64,000 nucleotides of DNA from Crossiella sp. CA-258035 (GTDB taxonomy: Bacteria; Actinomycetota; Actinomycetes; Mycobacteriales; Pseudonocardiaceae), in assembly GCF_030064675.1 (NCBI RefSeq), contig NZ_CP116413.1, positions 5,302,001 to 5,366,000 on the forward strand. Reading direction: 5' to 3'. The notes under the pieces are model-generated. The model searched no databases. It was not told the DNA's origin and worked only from the letters and a program-made list of their open reading frames with translations. The stretch's first letter is position 1. Every line of letters starts with the position of its first letter. The translations under genes and the position numbers were made by a program. Shown one piece after another: positions 6,531 to 14,487 of this stretch.

Positions 6531-9500
6531 ATGACCGAGTCCCGTTACCGCGCCAGCGAGTTCTACCTCCTCCGCTCGCCCGCCCTGCCCGCGGAGACCT
6601 TCCGCGAGCTGCTGGCGGGCGAGGGTGACGACGAGCAGCGCCGCGCCGAGGCCCTTTCCCGGCTGCGCGCGCTGGCCCGGACCCCGCTGGTGCGCCGCGC
6701 GCTGGCCGTGGCCAGCACCGACCTGGTGGACGCGCTGGACCGGCTGGACGCCGACGGCGGCGGGAAGAAGAGCAAGCGGGTGCACTCCCGGCTGCTGCGC
6801 TACCTGACCAGGATGTCCACCCGGCCCACCCCCTTCGGCGCCTTCTCCGGGATCGCGCTCGGTGAGTTCGCCGAGCGGACCACGCTGGAGCTCGGGGCGC
6901 CCGCGGTGCACCGGGGCCGGGTGCGCGCCGACATGGGCTGGCTGCTGGCGCTGATCAAAGATCTCGAACAGGACCCGGCGCTGCGCCCGCACCTGCGGCT
7001 GGTCCGCAACGCGGGCGCGCACCTGCGGGGCGACCGGCTGGTGCTGCCCTACGCCGACATCTACGGCAAGGCGGACAACCGCAGCGTGCGGGTGCGCGCC
7101 ACCGCCCCGGTCACCGCGGTGCTGCGGATGGCCGCTACTCCGACCCCGGCCGAACAGCTCGTCGACGAACTCGCCCAGGAGTTCCCCGAGGTGCCACGGG
7201 ACCGGGTCGCCGGTCTGGTGGAGCAGTTGCGGGAGCTCAACTTCCTCATCAGCGACCTGCGTCCGCCGCAGTCCAGCCCGTTCCCCGAGCAGCACGTGGC
7301 CAAGCGGCTCACCGGGATCGAGGCGGCCGCACCAGCCGCCGAGGCGCTGCGCGAGATCATCGAGCTGGTGCACCGGGCCGCCGCCGAGCCGGGCACCGAG
7401 CCGTTGCGCGAGCTGCGAGCCGCCCAGCAGGCGCTGGTGCCCGGCCACCAGAGCGACACCTTCCAGCTGGACTCCGCGCTGGAGCTGCGCGGCGCCGGGC
7501 TCAGCCACGCGGTCGGCGCGGCCGTGGCCGACGCGGTGGACTGCCTGATGCGCCTGGCCGCCGCGCTGCCCGGCCACAACCACCACCTGGTGCAGTACCG
7601 GGAAGCCTTCACCGAGCGCTACGGCGACCACGCGCTGGTCCCGGTGCTGGAGGTGCTCAGCCCGGACACCGGCCTGGACGCGCCGTACAACTACCTCGAA
7701 CCGCCGCGCTCGCACCCGGTGCCGAACAACACCCCGGAACCGTCCACAGCGGACTACGACCTGCTGCTGACCGAGTTCGCCAGCCAGGCCTGGTGCTCCG
7801 GTGCGACCTCGGTGGAGCTCACCGACGCCTGGCTGGACCGGATCGCCCCGCGGGCCGACAAACCCGCGCTGGGCCTCTACCCCGCACTGGACGCCTACGC
7901 CCAGCTCCAGCTCACCGACCCGGAGGGCCGGATCGACGACGGGCAGTGGCGGCTGGTGCTGCGCGAGCTGAGCCTGGCCTACGGCGGGCGCACCACCGGG
8001 CGGTTCTTCGACCTGCTCGGCGAGGACGCGCTGGGCCACCTGCGCGAGCACACCAAGCGGGTGAGCGGCCTGCAACCCGAGGCGGTGCACGCCGAACTGT
8101 GCTTCCTGCCCACCTCGGGGCGGGCGGCGAACGTGGCGTTCCGGCCGCTGCTGCACGAGTACGAGGTGCCGGTCAACGCCACCCCGTCGGCGCGGCCCGA
8201 GCGCACCATCAGCCTGGCCGACCTGCACGTGGGCGTGGCCGGGAACCGGTTCTACCTGTGGTCACGGACCCTGGGCCGCGAGGTCGTGGTCACCCAGGGG
8301 CACATGCTCGGCCCGCACCTGGCGCCCAACGCGGCCCGGTTCGTGCTGGAGGTCTCCCAGGACGGCTACGCCATGCCCACCGGATTCCGTTGGGGCCCCT
8401 TGGAGAACCTGTCGTTCCTGCCCAGGGTCACCAGGGGCGAGGTGGTGCTGCGGCCCGCGCAGTGGACCCTGCGCGCCACGGACCTCACCGGTGATTTCGG
8501 CCCGGCGCTGGCCGCCTGGCGGCAGCGGTGGCGGGTGCCGCGCTACGTCTACCTGGTGGACGAGGACAACCGGCTGCTGCTGGACCTGGAGCACCCGCTC
8601 GGCCTTGACGAACTGGCCGGGCAGATCGGTGGCGAGCACGGCCCGGCGGTGCTGCACGAGATGCTGCCCGCCTTCGACGACCTGTGGCTGTCCGATGTGG
8701 ACGGTGCGAGGTACCTGGAGGAGATCGTGGTGCCGCTGGTGGCACACTCCGCCGAGGACACCGCGCGCAGCCCGGTGCCGCTCTCCGGCAGGCTGGAGTC
8801 CATCGCCGAGGTCGGCGCCAGCCGCAGCCTGCGACGGCGGCACCTGCCCGGCGAGGAATGGGCCTACCTCAAGGTGTACTCGGCTTTCAGCAGGCACGAC
8901 GAGATCATCGCCGGGCCGCTGCGCGCGCACATCGCCGCGCTGCGCGAACAGGGCCTGATCGACCGCTGGTTCTACCTCCGCTACGCCGATCCCCAGCCAC
9001 ACCTGCGCATCCGCTGCCGGGCCGCCGACGCGGGCGCGGCCACCGAGGTGCTGCACCAGCTGATGGCCTGGGGCCGCGGGCTGGTCGAGGCGGACCTGGC
9101 CTTCGACACCGCGGTGGCGACCTACCTGCCGGAGATCGAGCGCTACGGCGGGCCGCGCACCTTCGAGCCGGTGGAGGACCTGTTCACGGTCAACAGCGAC
9201 ACCACCGCCGAGCTGGTCGCGCTGCTGCAACAGGAGGAACCGAAGCTGCGCCCGGAGTTCGTCGCGATCGCCACGGTGGACGCGCTGTACCGGCAGTGGG
9301 GCCTGACCCCGGCGGAGCGCCCGGCGCTGATCCCGCCGGTGGCCGAGTCCGAGGCGGTGCGCAAGGAGTTCCAGGCCAACCGCGACTACCTCGGCGAACT
9401 GCTGCTGCCGTGGGACTTCCGGCCGCACCAGGAAGGCCGCGCGCACCACGAGCTGATCAACGGCCTGCTCGCCCCACAGGCCGGGGCGGTGGCCACCGCC

Positions 9501-9698
9501 GCGCAGGCGGTCCGCGCCGCGATCGCGGCGGAGGCGTTGTGGGGCAACCAGTTCAGCGTGCTCGGCAGCCTGGCGCACATGCAGATCAACCGGTTGATGC
9601 CGGTGGACCTGCCCAGGGAGTCGGCGTGCTACGCGCTGTGGCGGCACGTCCTGCGCGCGGTCGGCGGCCGCCCGGCACACCTGCGAGGGGATTCCTGA
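6531..9698 (+). CDS. lanB: Class I lanthipeptide dehydratase LanB (full length)
   Basis: Dehydratase of 1,055 residues that glutamylates precursor Ser/Thr using glutamyl-tRNA and then eliminates glutamate. Both parts are fused, as in NisB: the N-terminal glutamylation domain (about 1-740, signature RPTPFGAFSG at 98-107) and the C-terminal elimination domain (SpaB_C, from about Trp777, with WFYLRYADPQPHLRIR and YLPEIERYGG). This separates it from the split LanB of thiopeptide clusters. The ATG follows the lanC stop by seven bases. Its presence with a FNLD-type leader makes the system class I rather than thiopeptide. Start and length are normal for the family. Confidence 0.93.
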   Translation: MTESRYRASEFYLLRSPALPAETFRELLAGEGDDEQRRAEALSRLRALARTPLVRRALAVASTDLVDALDRLDADGGGKKSKRVHSRLLRYLTRMSTRPTPFGAFSGIALGEFAERTTLELGAPAVHRGRVRADMGWLLALIKDLEQDPALRPHLRLVRNAGAHLRGDRLVLPYADIYGKADNRSVRVRATAPVTAVLRMAATPTPAEQLVDELAQEFPEVPRDRVAGLVEQLRELNFLISDLRPPQSSPFPEQHVAKRLTGIEAAAPAAEALREIIELVHRAAAEPGTEPLRELRAAQQALVPGHQSDTFQLDSALELRGAGLSHAVGAAVADAVDCLMRLAAALPGHNHHLVQYREAFTERYGDHALVPVLEVLSPDTGLDAPYNYLEPPRSHPVPNNTPEPSTADYDLLLTEFASQAWCSGATSVELTDAWLDRIAPRADKPALGLYPALDAYAQLQLTDPEGRIDDGQWRLVLRELSLAYGGRTTGRFFDLLGEDALGHLREHTKRVSGLQPEAVHAELCFLPTSGRAANVAFRPLLHEYEVPVNATPSARPERTISLADLHVGVAGNRFYLWSRTLGREVVVTQGHMLGPHLAPNAARFVLEVSQDGYAMPTGFRWGPLENLSFLPRVTRGEVVLRPAQWTLRATDLTGDFGPALAAWRQRWRVPRYVYLVDEDNRLLLDLEHPLGLDELAGQIGGEHGPAVLHEMLPAFDDLWLSDVDGARYLEEIVVPLVAHSAEDTARSPVPLSGRLESIAEVGASRSLRRRHLPGEEWAYLKVYSAFSRHDEIIAGPLRAHIAALREQGLIDRWFYLRYADPQPHLRIRCRAADAGAATEVLHQLMAWGRGLVEADLAFDTAVATYLPEIERYGGPRTFEPVEDLFTVNSDTTAELVALLQQEEPKLRPEFVAIATVDALYRQWGLTPAERPALIPPVAESEAVRKEFQANRDYLGELLLPWDFRPHQEGRAHHELINGLLAPQAGAVATAAQAVRAAIAAEALWGNQFSVLGSLAHMQINRLMPVDLPRESACYALWRHVLRAVGGRPAHLRGDS

Positions 9699-9699
9699 G

Positions 9700-11526
9700 A
9701 TGGCGAAGAGGTTGCGGGACAACCACTGGCTGCGCATCGCCGCGATGCTGTGGCGGCTGAGCCCAGTGCGGGTGAGCGCGCTGATCCTGGTCACCGTGGC
9801 GGTGTCGGTGGTGCCCGCGGTGCAGCTCCAGCTCACCGCGAGCGCGGTGCAGTCGGTGGCCGACGCGGTCACCACCGGCAGCACCGAGGGCCTCACCGGC
9901 CAGGTGTTGTTCGTGGGCCTGCTGATCGTGGCGGTCAGCGTGGCCGCGCACCTGTCCGGGGTGTGGCACCAGTACCTGGACGCGGTGCTGCGGCTGCACC
10001 TGGCCACCGCGGTCGGCGAGCAGGTCATGCGCAAGGGCACCCGGATGGACCTGCAGGACTACGAGAACGCCGACTCCTACGACAAGTTGCAGCGGGCCTT
10101 CCAGGAGAGCAGCGGATCCAACATCCACCAGCTGTTCGCCGACACGCTCTCCACCGCCCGCGAGCTGATCACCATCGTGTCGGTCTCCGCGGTGCTGTTC
10201 TCCTGGCACCCGTGGATCGCGCTGCTGATCCTGCTGGCGCCGGTGCCCTCCGCGCTGGCGCAGATGTGGTACGGCAAGAAGATGTACGAGATCGAGTACG
10301 AGCGGGCCGCGGACCGGCGGCGGCTGTTGTACTTCCAGTACCTCACCACCACCGACCACTCCTTCAAGGAAGTCCGGCTGTTCCAGCTCGGCGACTTCTT
10401 CATCGGCCGGTACCGGGAGCTCGTGCACCGCTTCCTCAAGGTCGACCGCTCGATCAACCGCAGGCAGTCGGTCGCCTTCGGGCTGCTCGGCCTGATCAGC
10501 GTGCTGGCCTCCGGCGCGGCGCTGATCTACGCGATGCTCACCACCATGGGCTCCGGCCAGATCGGCCAGCTGGCCGGTTACCTCCAGGCCATCGGCGTGG
10601 TGCAGGCCTCAGGACAGGCGCTGCTGGTCGGGCTGGCGATGCTGTTCCAGAACAAGCTGTTCGTCAGCAACCTGTTCGAGCTGTTCGACCTGCCGGAGCG
10701 GCAGATCGGTGGCGGCAGCAGGCCCTTCCCCGCGCGGCTGAGCCGGGGCATCGAGTTCCGCGAGGTCAGCTTCACCTACCCCGGCACCAGCGAACGCGTG
10801 CTGGACCGGGTCAGCTTCACCATGCCCGCGGGCGAGTGCGTGGCGCTGGTCGGCCAGAACGGTGCGGGCAAGACCACCCTGGTGAAACTGCTGACCCGCC
10901 TCTACGAACCCACCAGCGGGCAGATCCTCGTCGACGGGGTGCCGATCCAGGAGTACGACCTGGACGACCTGCGCCGCAACATGGGCGTCATCTTCCAGGA
11001 CTACATCCGCTACGAGATGAGCGTGCGGCACAACATCGGTTTTGGCGCGGTGGAACACCTCGAGGACACCGACCGGGTGCGCAAGGCCGCCACCGCCAGC
11101 GGCGCGGACACCGTGGTCGAGGGGCTCGGCGGCGGCTACGACGCGATGCTGGGCCGCCACTTCGCCGAGGGCAGCCAGCTCTCCGGCGGGCAGTGGCAGA
11201 AGGTCGCGCTGGCCAGGGCGTTCATGCGGGGCGCGCCGGTGGTGGTGCTGGACGAGCCGACCGCGGCCATCGACGCCGAGGCCGAGGCGGAGATCTTCGG
11301 CCGGTTCCGCACCATCGCGCGCACCTCGACCAGTCTGCTGGTGGCGCACCGCTTCTCCACCGTCCGGATCGCCGACCGGATCATCGTGATCGAGGGCGGC
11401 AGGCTGATCGAGCAGGGCACGCACGCGGAGCTGATGCGCCGGGACGGGCACTACGCCTACCTGTTCAACCTGCAGGCCGCCGGGTACCAGCCGGAGCCGG
11501 ACGCCGAGGCGGTCGGCCCGGCATGA
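9700..11526 (+). CDS. lanT: ABC transporter, fused membrane and ATPase domains (LanT-like exporter)
   Basis: Half-transporter of 608 residues: a six-helix membrane domain (about 20-310) followed by an ATPase domain. The Walker A motif GQNGAGKTT is at 385-393, the signature LSGGQWQ at about 494 and Walker B VVVLDEP ends with Asp518-Glu519. It lacks an N-terminal C39 peptidase domain, so it would export the modified peptide with its leader still attached, or serve immunity. The start lies one base after the lanB stop with a GAGGGG site just upstream, so it belongs to the operon. No separate LanFEG immunity transporter is seen. Confidence 0.88.
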   Translation: MAKRLRDNHWLRIAAMLWRLSPVRVSALILVTVAVSVVPAVQLQLTASAVQSVADAVTTGSTEGLTGQVLFVGLLIVAVSVAAHLSGVWHQYLDAVLRLHLATAVGEQVMRKGTRMDLQDYENADSYDKLQRAFQESSGSNIHQLFADTLSTARELITIVSVSAVLFSWHPWIALLILLAPVPSALAQMWYGKKMYEIEYERAADRRRLLYFQYLTTTDHSFKEVRLFQLGDFFIGRYRELVHRFLKVDRSINRRQSVAFGLLGLISVLASGAALIYAMLTTMGSGQIGQLAGYLQAIGVVQASGQALLVGLAMLFQNKLFVSNLFELFDLPERQIGGGSRPFPARLSRGIEFREVSFTYPGTSERVLDRVSFTMPAGECVALVGQNGAGKTTLVKLLTRLYEPTSGQILVDGVPIQEYDLDDLRRNMGVIFQDYIRYEMSVRHNIGFGAVEHLEDTDRVRKAATASGADTVVEGLGGGYDAMLGRHFAEGSQLSGGQWQKVALARAFMRGAPVVVLDEPTAAIDAEAEAEIFGRFRTIARTSTSLLVAHRFSTVRIADRIIVIEGGRLIEQGTHAELMRRDGHYAYLFNLQAAGYQPEPDAEAVGPA

Positions 11527-12482
11527 GGGTCTCGCTGATGGTGCCGGTCATGCCGCACGAGCCCGAGCACCTGCCTGCCTACGCCGAGCTGGTCGGGGAC
11601 AGCGGGGCGCACCGGCTGTGGCAGGGCCAGTCGCTGGCGCTGGAGACCTTCCAGGGCTTCGCCTACCTGGCCGGGCGCGGACTGCGGGTGCCGGTGGGCA
11701 CCAGCGTCACCCTCACCGCGCTGCGCCACCCCTACGAGGCGGCCCTGCAGGCCAGGTCGCTGGCCCGGCTCACCGGGCACGACCTGGTGCTGGGCCTGGG
11801 CACCGGCACGCCGGAGCTGGTGGCCTCGCTGCGCGGGCGGCCCTACCGCAGTCCGCTCACCGCGGCCCGCGACCAGCTCACCATCCTGCGCGGCCTGCTG
11901 GACGGCGAACCCGTGGCGCACGAGGGCCGCTACGACACCATGCTGGGCGCGCTGCCGGAGTTCGCGCATCCCGCTGTCTCCCTTGGGCTTGGCGTGCTGC
12001 GGCCCGGCATGGCCAGGGTGGCCGGTGAGCTGGCCGAGGTCGCGATCACCTGGCTCACCCCGCCGTCCTACCTGCGCGAGGTGCTGCTGCCGGAACTGCG
12101 CGCCGCGGCCGGGGCGGCGGGCAGGCCGGCGCCGAGGGTGGTGACGGTGGTGCAGGTCGCGGTGGCCCGGCCCGGTCGCGATCCGCACCTGGTCGCGCTG
12201 AACGGCTCGCGCGAGCACCTGGCCGCGCCGCACTACACCGACATGCTGCGGCGGGCCGGGGTGCGCGTGCACCCGGCGCAGGTCGCGCTGAGCGCCCGCG
12301 CGCTGGTGCGCTCGGGCGTCTTCCTGACCGGCACGGTCGCCGAGATCGCCGAGGGCCTGGCGGAGTACCGGGCGGCCGGGGTGGACGAGGTGGTGCTCAA
12401 CACCGCGGGGGTGCACCTGACCGAAGGCCGCGCCGCCGCGCTGGACGACCTCGGCGAGCTGCTGGCCGCCCGGCCCGGCTGA
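11523..12482 (+). CDS. Luciferase-like (F420-type) oxidoreductase, candidate LanJC reductase
   Basis: Flavin/F420-dependent luciferase-like monooxygenase family protein of 319 residues with a TIM-barrel fold; visible features are GTSVTLTALRHPYEAALQARSLA, GHDLVLGLGTG and the C-terminal GVDEVVLNTAG. Its ATG overlaps the exporter stop (ATGA), so it is translated with the lan genes and is the last gene of the operon. Known LanJC enzymes are F420H2-dependent members of this superfamily that reduce Dha/Dhb to D-Ala/D-aminobutyrate. That role is an inference from position and family; oxidation of a residue elsewhere in the peptide is the main alternative. Cofactor choice cannot be proved from the sequence. 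Confidence 0.75.
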   Translation: MRVSLMVPVMPHEPEHLPAYAELVGDSGAHRLWQGQSLALETFQGFAYLAGRGLRVPVGTSVTLTALRHPYEAALQARSLARLTGHDLVLGLGTGTPELVASLRGRPYRSPLTAARDQLTILRGLLDGEPVAHEGRYDTMLGALPEFAHPAVSLGLGVLRPGMARVAGELAEVAITWLTPPSYLREVLLPELRAAAGAAGRPAPRVVTVVQVAVARPGRDPHLVALNGSREHLAAPHYTDMLRRAGVRVHPAQVALSARALVRSGVFLTGTVAEIAEGLAEYRAAGVDEVVLNTAGVHLTEGRAAALDDLGELLAARPG

Positions 12483-12491
12483 GCCGTCCGG

Positions 12492-12950
12492 TTACAGGTC
12501 CTTCGAGCTCAGCGGCTGGTTCGCCGCGTAGCCGGCCAGGCCGTCGGCCATCCGCCGCATGGTCTGGCTCATCACGCGCTGCATCATCCGCCGCATGCCC
12601 CACCTCGCGGTGTAGGTGCCGTGCCAGTTGATGATGGTGCCGCCGTCGGGGGCCGGGGTGAGGTCGATGACCGCGCGGTAGTCGCGCAGGGCCCAGTTGA
12701 AGGCGTCCTCGTAGGTCAGCTGTTTCTGCTCGGTCAGCCCGGTGATGCGTTCGCCGGTCACCGTCCGCCCGGTGCGGAAGGCGCGGACCGCGCCGACCGG
12801 GTCCCTGCCGTTGCGGTCCAGGCCGCTGGAGCGCTCCGGCACCAGACTGTCCACAGTGGACCAAGCGGGCCAGGTGCGGGCGTCCAGCAGCAGTCGCCAG
12901 ACCACGGCCGGGGGCGCGGGGGTGGTGGCGGTCGCGTGGTATTTCTGCAC
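12492..12950 (-). CDS. SRPBCC (polyketide cyclase/START-like) protein
   Basis: A 152-residue protein of the SRPBCC superfamily, a helix-grip fold with a deep hydrophobic pocket. The N-terminus HATATTPAPPAVVWRLLLDA-TWPAW and the middle strand INWHGTYTARWG are typical of the Polyketide_cyc2 group. The ligand is unknown. It converges with the end of the lan operon, separated by nine bases, and lies downstream of an AraC regulator on the same strand. It is probably not part of the lanthipeptide pathway, because it is on the opposite strand. Confidence 0.75.
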   Translation of the reverse strand: MQKYHATATTPAPPAVVWRLLLDARTWPAWSTVDSLVPERSSGLDRNGRDPVGAVRAFRTGRTVTGERITGLTEQKQLTYEDAFNWALRDYRAVIDLTPAPDGGTIINWHGTYTARWGMRRMMQRVMSQTMRRMADGLAGYAANQPLSSKDL

Positions 12951-13008
12951 GGCTCGAAACTAGGTCGGGCCCCGGCCGTGGGACATGCGGCGGATTGCGC
13001 GGTATCGG

Positions 13009-13887
13009 TCAGATCTTGCGGTAGACCGAGGGCCGGACGCCGACCTGGCCGAGGAAGGCCGCGGACAGCGCGCCGGGGCTGGCGAAGCCGCAGCGCTCGG
13101 CGATCTGGTCGATGGTCAGGGTGGTGCCGGTGAGCAGTCGCTGGGCCTGCTCGATCCGCAGCCGGGTGAGGTGCCGGTGCGGGGTCTCGCCGGTCGCCTC
13201 CCGGAACACCCGGATGAAGTGGAAGACGCTCAGGTGCACCTGGGCGGCGATGTCGGCCACCCGCAGCGGCTCGGCCAGCCGGTCCCGCATGATCGCCTCG
13301 GCCGCGCGGACCGCGGCGTGCTCGGGGCCGGGCCTGTGCTGCTGGCGGCCCTGGGTGAGCAGGTGGGTGACCAGGAAGGCCGCGGCGGACTCGGCGTAGA
13401 GGTCGTTGGCGTCCTGGGCGGCGGGCAGGGCGCGGACCAGGTGTTCGACCAGCGGGTCGCCCGCGGTCAGCGCGGCCGAGAGCGCCTGGAAGTCCGGTTC
13501 CGCGCCGCCGAGCTGGGCCGCGGTCCGGCGCACGGTCGCGGAGGGGATGTGCACCTGGACGGTGCGCATCGCCGACCTGGACCGGTAGCTGCGCACGCTG
13601 GACAGGCCGGGGACCATCAGCTCCAGGCTGCCGGGCACCCAGCGGCGGCGGACCGGCTTGCCGTCGGCGGCCACCTGGATGTCCACGTCCCCGGCCACGC
13701 AGAGCACCAGGTGCAGGTCGGCCACGCCGGGCAGCGGCAGGCACTCGGCCTCGGGGGCGTGCGCGAAGCTCTGCACCAGCATCGACCGCCAGCCGGAACC
13801 GCCCCAGCTGCAGTACTCGCGCCGGACGGACTTCGGCGAGCCGGGGTTCGCATACGGCGCCAGGTCGAAGTCGGCCGAGTCGAACAC
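13009..13887 (-). CDS. AraC-family transcriptional regulator
   Basis: A 292-residue regulator. The N-terminal half is a cupin-like sensor (AraC_binding_2 type). The C-terminal half, from about residue 190, holds the two helix-turn-helix units of AraC proteins: LRVADIAAQVHLSVFHFIRVFREATGETPHRHL and TIDQIAERCGFASPGALSAAF, ending FLGQVGVRPSVYRK. The start is a GTG at 13887. It lies upstream of the SRPBCC gene on the same strand and divergent from tspO. The effector is not predictable. Confidence 0.88.
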   Translation of the reverse strand: MFDSADFDLAPYANPGSPKSVRREYCSWGGSGWRSMLVQSFAHAPEAECLPLPGVADLHLVLCVAGDVDIQVAADGKPVRRRWVPGSLELMVPGLSSVRSYRSRSAMRTVQVHIPSATVRRTAAQLGGAEPDFQALSAALTAGDPLVEHLVRALPAAQDANDLYAESAAAFLVTHLLTQGRQQHRPGPEHAAVRAAEAIMRDRLAEPLRVADIAAQVHLSVFHFIRVFREATGETPHRHLTRLRIEQAQRLLTGTTLTIDQIAERCGFASPGALSAAFLGQVGVRPSVYRKI

Positions 13888-13954
13888 CCCGCCCAGTCTA
13901 GAGATCGTGACGCCTGGCGGCCGGTCTCCGGTTGTCCACTTCCTGCCGCCACCC

Positions 13955-13978
13955 TAGAATCGATCCACATTCGATTCA
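13955..13978 (+). promoter_or_regulatory. tspO promoter with tandem 11-bp AATCG-type repeats
   Basis: A -10 element TAGAAT (13955-13960) overlaps two consecutive 11-bp units, GAATCGATCCA and CATTCGATTCA, which share eight positions. The same stretch reads as GAATCGA-7-TCGATTC, a perfect inverted repeat. The core AATCG also forms 11-bp direct repeats before whiB. A repressor site is likely because it covers the -10 and start region. Confidence 0.5.
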
Positions 13979-13991
13979 GACGGGAGGAGCC

Positions 13992-14483
13992 ATGGCCACT
14001 GCCAGCCATCCGACCGTGCCCCGCCAGCTCGGCGCGGGCGCGGTCTTCGCCGTCTCGGTCGTGCTCGCCGCGACCCTGGGCGCGCTGGCCAGCACGAGCA
14101 CCTCGGCCGACTACCTGGCCCTGCGCCAGCCGTCCTGGGCCCCGCCGTCCTGGCTGTTCGGTCCGGTGTGGACGGTGCTCTACGCGATGATCGCGATCTC
14201 CGGCTGGCTGCTCTGGCGGCACACCAGCGGACCGGCGACCCGCTCCGCGCTCGCGGCCTACGGCGTGCAGCTGGCGCTCAACGCGGCCTGGACCCCGATC
14301 TTCTTCGGCGCGCGGCTGTACGGCCTGGCCTTCGCCGAGCTGGTGCTGATGTGGCTGGCCATCGGCGTGACGGTGTGGCGCTTCTTCCCGCTGCACCGGA
14401 CCGCGGCGGTGCTGCTGCTGCCGTACTGGGCCTGGGTGAGCTTCGCCGGGGCGCTGAACTTCGCCATCTGGCGACTGAACTGA
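13992..14483 (+). CDS. tspO: TspO/MBR-family membrane protein
   Basis: A 163-residue, five-helix membrane protein of the TspO/peripheral-benzodiazepine-receptor family, which binds porphyrins and is often encoded in bacterial carotenoid or light-response loci. The family signature ALRQPSWAPPSWLFGPVWTVLYAMIAIS is present near residues 38-65 (shown here only as a description of the conserved Trp/Pro region) and the helix-3 motif LNAAWTPIFF follows. The ATG has a GGGAGGAG site. The next gene begins within a few bases, so the two form an operon. The promoter resembles that of whiB-litR, suggesting joint control. Confidence 0.9.
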   Translation: MATASHPTVPRQLGAGAVFAVSVVLAATLGALASTSTSADYLALRQPSWAPPSWLFGPVWTVLYAMIAISGWLLWRHTSGPATRSALAAYGVQLALNAAWTPIFFGARLYGLAFAELVLMWLAIGVTVWRFFPLHRTAAVLLLPYWAWVSFAGALNFAIWRLN

Positions 14484-14487
14484 GCCG

